Source: an uncultured Marvinbryantia sp. (GTDB lineage: Bacteria > Bacillota > Clostridia > Lachnospirales > Lachnospiraceae). From it: a stretch of DNA of 64,000 nt. The notes beneath the pieces are model-generated. The model had not been told where the DNA came from, did no database searches, and saw only the letters and a program-made list of their open reading frames with translations. The DNA lies in the NCBI GenBank assembly GCA_934394985.1, contig CAKRRF010000003.1:1-64000 (forward strand). Direction: 5' to 3'. Position numbers and translations under genes: made by a program. Positions 1 through 5,877 of this stretch are shown here, piece by piece. Numbering within the stretch: the stretch's first letter is position 1; each line of letters opens with the position of its first letter.

Positions 1-205
1 ACGGCTTCTTGCTCATGTATGGCATACGCCATATAGCTTTGTCAAACTATTCTTCATCAGGCAAGCCTGATCAGAATGTTTTTCATTCTGCATTGCTTTT
101 CCGCAATGCTTCATTCGCAATTCGCCTTACGGCTTCTTGCTCATGTATGGCATACGCCATATAGCTTTGTCAAACTATTCTTCATCAGGCAAGCCTGATC
201 AGAAT
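1..205. repeat. Direct repeat, 77-bp unit at 128-bp period
   Basis: Bases 1-77 recur exactly at 129-205. Each copy holds two small inverted repeats: TATGGC-ATAC-GCCATA and TCAGGC-AA-GCCTGA. The spacer between copies (78-128) is also hairpin-rich. No coding frame is supported. The first copy starts at the window edge, so more units may lie outside. The stretch at 112-145 resembles 47172-47202, which suggests a dispersed repeat family. Confidence 0.85.
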
Positions 206-241
206 AGTTTTTCCAAATCTGCATTGCTTTATGTTGATAAC

Positions 242-270
242 ATACTAAACTACTAGGTTAAATATGTCAA
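242..270 (-). promoter_or_regulatory. Predicted sigma-A promoter firing leftwards out of the window
   Basis: On the minus strand a perfect TTGACA (270-265) is followed after 17 bp by TAGTAT (247-242). Transcription would run through the tandem repeat at 1-205 towards a gene outside the window. The weak hairpin CAATAAC/GTTATTG at 268-297 lies between this promoter and the end of the ABC gene. The element match is seen directly; activity is inferred. Confidence 0.5.
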
Positions 271-299
271 TAACTTTTTTCTGATAATCTGTTATTGAT

Positions 300-1064
300 T
301 CAATCTATAACCTTGTGTCTGACCTGTTTGAATGTAAAAACATTCAGGAACTGTTTTGCCCTTTCTGTCTTTGGATGGTCAAAGAACGTATCCGGATCAG
401 AATCTTCTACAATTTTCCCGCCTTCCAGAAAAATAACGCGATCTGCTATGGCCCGGGCAAACTGCATCTCATGCGTCACGATAATCATGGTCTTTCCCTG
501 CCCGGCCAGTTGAAGCATAACATCCAACACTTCACGCACCATTTCCGGATCCAGTGCTGCTGTCACTTCATCAAACAGTAATATCTCAGGATGCATGCAA
601 AGCGCACGTACGATGGCCACACGCTGCTTCTGGCCTCCCGACAGCTGCCGTGGAAAGCTGTCAGCTTTATCCTTCAGCCCCACACGATCCAGAAGCTCCA
701 GAGCCTCTTTTTTCACTTCTTCTTTATCACGCTTCTGTACCTTCGTCGGTGCCAGAAGAATGTTATTTAGTACTGTAAGGTGTGGAAACAATTCATAACT
801 CTGGAACACCATACCAATTTTCTGACGAAGTTCGGTCAGATTTTTTGAGTTCTGGCTGATCTGCTCACCCTCTATTGCAATGGTGCCTCCCTGAATTGGC
901 TCCAACGCATTGATACAGCGCAGCATCGTACTTTTTCCACAACCACTTGGTCCTACGATAACAATGACTTCTCCTTTATGTACAGTCAAACTCACATCAT
1001 CCAGAATTGTGTTCCCTTCAAATTTTTTTGTCAAATGTTCTATTTTCAATAATTCTTCTGCCAT
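300..1064 (-). CDS. Polar amino-acid ABC transporter, ATP-binding protein (GlnQ/GltL family)
   Basis: This is the cytoplasmic ATPase that powers import of a polar amino acid. Its 254 residues match the usual length of the family. Visible motifs are Walker A GPSGCGKST near residue 38, a Q-loop in the VFQSYELFPHLT stretch, signature LSGGQKQRV, and Walker B ending LLFDEVTAALDPE. The residue after the catalytic Glu is Val rather than the usual Pro. The gene is last in a three-gene minus-strand operon, 3 bp after the second permease. No substrate-binding protein gene lies beside it, so the substrate cannot be named. Confidence 0.93.
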   Translation of the reverse strand: MAEELLKIEHLTKKFEGNTILDDVSLTVHKGEVIVIVGPSGCGKSTMLRCINALEPIQGGTIAIEGEQISQNSKNLTELRQKIGMVFQSYELFPHLTVLNNILLAPTKVQKRDKEEVKKEALELLDRVGLKDKADSFPRQLSGGQKQRVAIVRALCMHPEILLFDEVTAALDPEMVREVLDVMLQLAGQGKTMIIVTHEMQFARAIADRVIFLEGGKIVEDSDPDTFFDHPKTERAKQFLNVFTFKQVRHKVID

Positions 1065-1067
1065 GTT

Positions 1068-1742
1068 TTATTTCCACCTCTTTTCCAGATATTTCGCCAA
1101 CAGACTGATTGGCCAGCAGGCCAGAAAATATAACAGAAATACTGCCAGATAAATGCCAAAGGCAGCATTCGGACTGGCCATACGGTTTGCCTCTATAATC
1201 TGCTGAGCCACCTTCAGTACTTCTACCACACCAATCATCAGAATCAGACTGGTAGTTTTAATCATACGCGTAATGAGATTGATAGACAGCGGAATCAGTC
1301 TTCGCAATGTCTGTGGAATGATAATATACAGGTACGTCTGTATTTTACTCAGGCCAAGCGCCTCACTGCTCTCATACTGATGCTTCGGAATACTGGAAAG
1401 AGCTCCTCTGACCAGATCGCTCATTTCTGCTGTACCCCATAAGATAAATACTATAATGGCTGCTGTCTCACCAGGCAGATCCCATCCAAATGCTCTGGTA
1501 CTTCCAAAATAAACCAGAAACAAAAGTACCATCTGAGGCATGATCCGGATAAACTCCAGATACACACGTAACACAGTCTTTATGATCGGATTTTTCCAGG
1601 TCATTAATGCCCCAAGAAGGATCCCCAGTGGAATGCTGACCAAAACCGATATCAAACTGATTCGCAGAGCCACTCCAAGCCCTCCGAGCAGTCTGACCAT
1701 ATTTTTCCCTTTTAATAATACTTCAAGCCCCAAATCCGGCAT
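1068..1742 (-). CDS. Polar amino-acid ABC transporter, inner-membrane permease (HisM/GlnP type)
   Basis: This hydrophobic protein of about 224 residues has the BPD_transp_1 fold. The EAA-type cytoplasmic loop is visible around SSEALGLSKIQTY, where the ATPase docks. I chose the ATG at 1742 (protein starts MPDLGLEV) because AGGAG lies just upstream; the longer reading from 1775 has no such site. It overlaps the 3' end of the first permease by 20 bp, a sign of translational coupling. It should form a heterodimeric channel with that neighbour. Confidence 0.9.
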   Translation of the reverse strand: MPDLGLEVLLKGKNMVRLLGGLGVALRISLISVLVSIPLGILLGALMTWKNPIIKTVLRVYLEFIRIMPQMVLLFLVYFGSTRAFGWDLPGETAAIIVFILWGTAEMSDLVRGALSSIPKHQYESSEALGLSKIQTYLYIIIPQTLRRLIPLSINLITRMIKTTSLILMIGVVEVLKVAQQIIEANRMASPNAAFGIYLAVFLLYFLACWPISLLAKYLEKRWK

Positions 1743-2382
1743 AACGCAGTCTCCTTTCCAGAATGCTGCCCACAATTGATACCGGGAGCAAAATAATCAG
1801 ATAACATACAACCAACAGAAACAAACTCTCCGTTGTCTTATAATACAGACCAATCAGATCCTTTGCCGTAAACATCAGATCCATCAGACTGATTGCACTG
1901 AATACACTGGTTTCTTTCAATAAAAAAATAACATTGGCAATAAATGCCGGCATACTGATCGACATAGCCTGTGGCAAGATCACATAGCGCATCATCTGAT
2001 AGCGATTCATCCCCAGACTCATAGCGCTCTCTGCCTGAATCGGTTCAATTGCTTCCAGACCACTTCGAAATGCTTCTGCCATATAACTGCCACCTAAAAA
2101 TGCCAGTCCCGCCACACCACAGATATCCGCCTGTGTACGGATACCAATCTTTGGCAATCCATAATAAATAAAAAACAACTGCACCAGAAGAGGTGTATTT
2201 CTGCTCAGTTCTATATAGATACCCACGATATGTCTCAATATCGGTATCTTATAATATTGAATAGCTGCACAGATCAGACCAACTATTATGGCAAGTACCA
2301 CACCTGCAGCACCGATCTGTATGGTGAGCCCTGCTGCCTTCTCATACAACGGCAGATATTTCATAATAAATTCCCAGTTCAT
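1723..2382 (-). CDS. Polar amino-acid ABC transporter, inner-membrane permease (HisQ/GlnP type)
   Basis: About 219 residues with several membrane segments and the TIGR01726-like motif ELSRNTPLLVQLFFIYYGLP, typical of His/Glu/Gln/Arg permeases. The EAA loop is at AESAMSLGMNRYQMM. An alternative ATG lies two codons upstream at 2388; the AAGG ribosome site is better spaced (10 bp) for 2382. It is first in its operon, behind the promoter at 2463-2491. No dedicated binding-protein gene is seen up- or downstream within the window. Confidence 0.9.
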   Translation of the reverse strand: MNWEFIMKYLPLYEKAAGLTIQIGAAGVVLAIIVGLICAAIQYYKIPILRHIVGIYIELSRNTPLLVQLFFIYYGLPKIGIRTQADICGVAGLAFLGGSYMAEAFRSGLEAIEPIQAESAMSLGMNRYQMMRYVILPQAMSISMPAFIANVIFLLKETSVFSAISLMDLMFTAKDLIGLYYKTTESLFLLVVCYLIILLPVSIVGSILERRLRYAGFGA

Positions 2383-2462
2383 AACCATTTAACCTTATGA
2401 AATACTTCACATTTCCTTTCCCATTTTTGCTTCCCCTTGTTACCGCTTTACCGCATAGAAGC

Positions 2463-2509
2463 ATAATAGCATCACAATCCTACCATGTCAATAGGATTGT
2501 GATGCTATT
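2463..2509 (-). promoter_or_regulatory. Promoter embedded in a perfect 18-bp-arm inverted repeat
   Basis: Minus-strand promoter: TTGACA (2491-2486), 17-bp spacer, TATTAT (2468-2463). It drives the amino-acid ABC operon. Bases 2465-2482 and 2492-2509 are perfect reverse complements with a 9-bp loop holding the -35 box. There is no T-run, so this is not an ordinary terminator. An operator for a repressor that covers the promoter is the simplest reading. Confidence 0.75.
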
Positions 2510-2557
2510 CCCAAATGGCTCACAGTTTGTTATATTTCATCTTAAAGTCTCTTGTTG

Positions 2558-2597
2558 CACAAAAAGAGGCATCCACCGGATGCCCCTTTTTGTGTAA
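2558..2597 (-). terminator. Rho-independent terminator of tRNA-Gly
   Basis: On the minus strand the hairpin pairs CACAAAAAGGGGCATCC with GGATGCCTCTTTTTGTG through an ACC-type loop, with one G-U pair. The T-run lies within the distal arm. It is 6 bp past the 3' end of the tRNA. The stem is nearly symmetric, so it may work in both directions. Confidence 0.8.
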
Positions 2598-2603
2598 AAC
2601 AAA

Positions 2604-2676
2604 AGCGCGAGACGGGACTCGAACCCGCGGCCTCGACCTTGGCAAGGTCGCGCTCCACCAACTGAGCCACTCGCGC
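2604..2676 (-). tRNA. tRNA-Gly (anticodon GCC)
   Basis: A complete 73-nt cloverleaf. The acceptor stem is GCGCGAG/CTCGCGC, the D stem GCTC/GAGC, the anticodon stem CGACC/GGTCG around loop TTGCCAA (anticodon GCC, reading GGC and GGU), and the T arm GCGGG-TTCGAGT-CCCGT. The discriminator base is U. The CCA end is not encoded, so it must be added after transcription. It has its own promoter and terminator. Confidence 0.96.
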
Positions 2677-2713
2677 ATTTCTTATGTTGTCGCTCACCTC
2701 AGCGACAAGTAAT

Positions 2714-2742
2714 ACTATACATGATGTTTTCTGATTTGTCAA
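2714..2742 (-). promoter_or_regulatory. Promoter of tRNA-Gly
   Basis: TTGACA (2742-2737), 17-bp spacer, TATAGT (2719-2714) on the minus strand, close to the consensus. A small hairpin GTCGCT/AGCGAC (2689-2706) lies between the -10 box and the tRNA and would form part of the 5' leader trimmed by RNase P. Confidence 0.8.
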
Positions 2743-2750
2743 CACTTTTT

Positions 2751-2794
2751 AAAAAAAATTTGAGACACTTTTCTTTTTCGAAAAATGCCTCAAA
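2751..2794 (-). terminator. Terminator of the murB-rapZ-whiA-crh operon
   Basis: On the minus strand the stem TTTGAG/CTCAAA, with an inner GCATTTTTC/GAAAAAG pairing, is followed directly by eight T residues. It begins about 12 bp after the stop codon of the HPr-like gene. Confidence 0.8.
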
Positions 2795-2805
2795 TCATCG
2801 TTTTA

Positions 2806-3060
2806 CTAATGTGTACTCAGATATTTTTCAATATCATCAATTGCCGCCTGTTCGTCTGCTCCATCGGCTTCTACCATGATCTCTTCGCCTGCTTCCAGAC
2901 CCAGCGTCATCATACCCATAATGCTCTTTGCGTTTACACGTTTCTGCTCAACTTCTACATGAATCTTGCTTTCATACTGACTTGCTACCTGTACAAGTAA
3001 TGCAACAGGCCGTGCCTCCAATCCACTAGGTAATTCAATTTTGATAGATTTTTTAATCAT
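2806..3060 (-). CDS. crh: Crh-like HPr-family protein lacking the catalytic histidine
   Basis: An 84-residue HPr-fold protein. In PTS HPr, His15 in a GLHARP motif carries phosphate from enzyme I. Here the motif reads GLEARP and residue 15 is Glu. The regulatory serine is kept: Ser46 in NAKSIMG, the target of HPr kinase. A lost His15 with kept Ser46 defines Crh in Bacillus (which has Gln15), and the position directly after whiA matches the Bacillus yvcJ-yvcK-whiA-crh order. The protein is therefore probably a regulator (CcpA partner or enzyme modulator) and not a PTS phosphocarrier. Its start overlaps the whiA stop by 8 bp. Confidence 0.85.
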   Translation of the reverse strand: MIKKSIKIELPSGLEARPVALLVQVASQYESKIHVEVEQKRVNAKSIMGMMTLGLEAGEEIMVEADGADEQAAIDDIEKYLSTH

Positions 3061-4033
3061 AATGCTTCTCCTCCTTACAGCCTCTTAATTCATCCGCTAT
3101 TTCGCTCAATTTTCTTAAGCGGTGGTTCACACCAGACTTTCCCACCTGTGGGTTCAATAACATTCCTAACTCTTTCAATGTTGCATCCGGATTGTCAAGT
3201 CTGACTTCTGCCATATTGGCCAGACCTTCGGATAACTCCCCAAAGCCTATTGTATCTCGGATATAAGTAATATCCTCGATCTGCTTTACAGCCGCATTCA
3301 CAGTTTTATAGATATTCGCAGCTTCACAGTTTACCTTACGGTTCAGTGAGTTTCTCATATCTTTCAGAATACGGATATTCTCCAGTTCCATAAGTGCCTG
3401 ATGTGCCTCCATGATGTTCAGCACATCTACGATGCCGTCTCCTTCCTTGATATAAACGACATGATACTTTTTCCGCTGTACCATGCGGGCATCAATCTGA
3501 AAAGAATGCAGCACCTGCTGTATCTGTCTCGCTCTGTACTCTGAAGTACAGGCAAATTCCAGATGATAGAACTTTTCAGGATTACTGATAGAACCGGTTA
3601 CAAGAAATGCCCCTCTTATGTAAGCTCTCTTGCAGCAAGTCCTTCGAATCAGTTCACTGTCCGCCAGTTCAAAATCATCTGCCAGATCCATATAACTTTC
3701 TCCGTCAGGCTTCATCAACCCGGTTGCGCGTAAAATCTGCAGTACATCCTCCTGTTTTTTTACATACAAATAATACATGCGACCATTTTTACTACCATGA
3801 TGTTGTCTGATTGAGAGTTCAATTTCTATATTAAATGTTTTTATCAATAATGTAAAGTACTTTCTTGCCACAAACAGATTCTCAGTCTGAATTTTCAATA
3901 AAAACCTGTCATTTCTTGATACAGATATCCCTCCACACATGCTGATAATGGCTGTGATCTCCGCGATCTGGCAGTGCCTGGCTCCCAGTTTATTTCGGGC
4001 CAGTTCTTCTTTTACCGTTCCAGAAAACGACAT
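3053..4033 (-). CDS. whiA: DNA-binding protein WhiA
   Basis: WhiA combines an N-terminal degenerate LAGLIDADG homing-endonuclease fold with a C-terminal helix-turn-helix, and is linked to division and chromosome segregation in Gram-positives. I chose the ATG at 4033: the protein then starts MSFSGTVKEEL, as in most family members, and AAAGGAG lies 6 bp upstream. The LAGLIDADG part includes RRTCCKRAYIRGAFLVTGS; the HTH part is near LSEGLANMAEVRLDNPDATLKELG-type sequence at the C-terminus. Length is about 326 residues. It lies 10 bp after rapZ and overlaps crh, indicating one transcript. Confidence 0.95.
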   Translation of the reverse strand: MSFSGTVKEELARNKLGARHCQIAEITAIISMCGGISVSRNDRFLLKIQTENLFVARKYFTLLIKTFNIEIELSIRQHHGSKNGRMYYLYVKKQEDVLQILRATGLMKPDGESYMDLADDFELADSELIRRTCCKRAYIRGAFLVTGSISNPEKFYHLEFACTSEYRARQIQQVLHSFQIDARMVQRKKYHVVYIKEGDGIVDVLNIMEAHQALMELENIRILKDMRNSLNRKVNCEAANIYKTVNAAVKQIEDITYIRDTIGFGELSEGLANMAEVRLDNPDATLKELGMLLNPQVGKSGVNHRLRKLSEIADELRGCKEEKHYD

Positions 4034-4043
4034 AATGGCTCCT

Positions 4044-4904
4044 TTACCTTCTTTTTTCAATATCTCTGTGTTCAATCTTTACTTTATATTCCCTGTTTTC
4101 TTTTAAAATTTCATACAGTCTGTTGGCAATCGTCACTGAACGGTGCTTTCCACCGGTACAGCCAATCGCTACTACCAGCTGATTTTTTCCTTCTGTGACA
4201 TAATTCGGAATCAGAAACTGTATCATATCACTTAACTTGTCCAGGAACACTTTTGCTGTAGTGCAATTCATAACAAAATCCTGTACTTCTTTCTCATTCC
4301 CTGTTTTCGTTTTCAGTTCATCCACATAATATGGATTTGGCAGAAAACGAACATCAAATACCAGATCCGCGTCTGAGGGTATACCATGTTTAAATCCAAA
4401 AGACAGTACCGTAACCACCATGTTTTTAAACTCCCGGTTCTGCTGAAAAATCTCATTCATATTCTGAACCAGTTCCCGAACCAGAAGCTGACTGGTGTCT
4501 ATAATATAATCTGCCTCTTTTTTCAAAAAAGCCAGTTTCGCCCGTTCTTCCATCAGACCGGTTTCTATTCGTCCGTCCACTGCCATTGGATGCTGGCGTC
4601 TGGTTTCTTTATAACGTTTGATCAATGTCTTGTCTGAGGCATCCATAAACAAAATTTCATAGTGGAACCCGGCATCCTTCATATCCGCCAGCTGACCATC
4701 CATTTTGTCCAGTTCTTTTCCATTTCGTATATCAATTCCCACCGCAGCCCTGGTAATATCAGGGTTATCATTCATCAGCTGCGCAAACATGGGAAGCAAA
4801 GAAATCGGAAGATTATCCGCACAATAATATCCGCAGTCTTCCAGTATCTTCAATGCTGTCGATCTCCCTGCCCCTGACATTCCCGTTACAATTACAAATC
4901 TCAT
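4044..4904 (-). CDS. rapZ: RNase adapter / nucleotide-binding protein RapZ (YvcJ)
   Basis: A P-loop protein of about 286 residues. Walker A is GMSGAGRST near residue 8. The C-terminal domain carries the family motif IGCTGGKHRSV, which binds the small ligand in E. coli RapZ. In Gram-negatives it guides RNase E to GlmZ RNA; the Firmicute role is less clear (GTPase linked to competence in Bacillus). The start at ATG 4904 has GAGG 9 bp upstream; the TTG at 4919 is itself part of that ribosome site. It lies 21 bp after murB. Confidence 0.94.
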   Translation of the reverse strand: MRFVIVTGMSGAGRSTALKILEDCGYYCADNLPISLLPMFAQLMNDNPDITRAAVGIDIRNGKELDKMDGQLADMKDAGFHYEILFMDASDKTLIKRYKETRRQHPMAVDGRIETGLMEERAKLAFLKKEADYIIDTSQLLVRELVQNMNEIFQQNREFKNMVVTVLSFGFKHGIPSDADLVFDVRFLPNPYYVDELKTKTGNEKEVQDFVMNCTTAKVFLDKLSDMIQFLIPNYVTEGKNQLVVAIGCTGGKHRSVTIANRLYEILKENREYKVKIEHRDIEKRR

Positions 4905-4925
4905 GTACTCTTTCCTCAACTAATC

Positions 4926-5837
4926 TCAGAACTGCCCCAGTCTCTTAACTTCCGGTTCCAGAGCAACTCCAAATTTCTCCATTACCACTTTTTTTGTCTC
5001 TTCCATTAAATCTGTTACATCTTTTGCAGTTGCGCCGCCTTTGTTAATTACAAAGCCACAGTGCTTTTCAGAAATCTGGGCTCCACCGACTGTGAATCCA
5101 CGTAATCCTGCATCCATAATCAGCTTTCCGGCAAAATATCCCTCCGGTCTCTTAAATGTGCTTCCGGCACTTGGATATTCCAGCGGCTGTTTGGTAACTC
5201 TTTTCTCCTTCAGTTCATCCATCACCGCCCTGATTTCCTGTGGATCACCAGGTTTTAATTCAATCAGCGCCTCCAGCACAAGATATCCTTTTCTGGCAAT
5301 GATGCTGGTGCGATATCCCAGCTCCAGTTCCTCTTCCGGAATCCTTTGGATCATACCTCCCTGATCCAGCACTGTCACTTCCTTCAAAATATCTTTCATT
5401 TCTCCGCCGTAGGCTCCTGCATTCATCACCACGGCACCACCGATGGTTCCCGGAATCCCTGCTGCAAATTCAAATCCTGTCAGAGATGCTTCCAGTGCCT
5501 GTCTGGCCACTGCCGCATTCTGTGCTCCCGCCTGAATACGTATCTGACTACCTTCTACCTGAATCTGATTAAAATTGCGCAGAAGCTGAATCACTACACC
5601 GCGTACCCCGGCATCTGCCACCAGCAGATTGCTGCCATTTCCCATAATATACCACGGCATTTCTTCCTGTCTGCACAGTTTTACGATATCTGCAATCTCT
5701 TCCACTGTCTGTGGTAAAACCAGATAATCAGCCGGTCCGCCAATGCGGAAGGTTGTATGCTTCTTCATCGGCTCCTGAAGCAAAATCTGTTCTTCTCCTG
5801 TTATCTTACTTAACTTCTCATAAAATTCCTGATTCAC
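4926..5837 (-). CDS. murB: UDP-N-acetylenolpyruvoylglucosamine reductase MurB
   Basis: MurB reduces UDP-GlcNAc-enolpyruvate to UDP-MurNAc with FAD and NADPH, the second step of peptidoglycan precursor synthesis. Motifs seen are HTTFRIGGPADYLV, the FAD-binding GNGSNLLV, AGIPGTIGGAVVMNAGAYGGE, and YPSAGSTFKRP with the catalytic Ser. I favour GTG 5837 (303 aa) because AAGGGG lies 6 bp upstream. The longer ATG at 5900 has no ribosome site and overlaps the membrane-protein gene. The length fits the short type II MurB class. Confidence 0.95.
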   Translation of the reverse strand: MNQEFYEKLSKITGEEQILLQEPMKKHTTFRIGGPADYLVLPQTVEEIADIVKLCRQEEMPWYIMGNGSNLLVADAGVRGVVIQLLRNFNQIQVEGSQIRIQAGAQNAAVARQALEASLTGFEFAAGIPGTIGGAVVMNAGAYGGEMKDILKEVTVLDQGGMIQRIPEEELELGYRTSIIARKGYLVLEALIELKPGDPQEIRAVMDELKEKRVTKQPLEYPSAGSTFKRPEGYFAGKLIMDAGLRGFTVGGAQISEKHCGFVINKGGATAKDVTDLMEETKKVVMEKFGVALEPEVKRLGQF

Positions 5838-5877
5838 GCTGTTCCCCTTTCCATTTGAGATATCAGAGATGTCTGCT

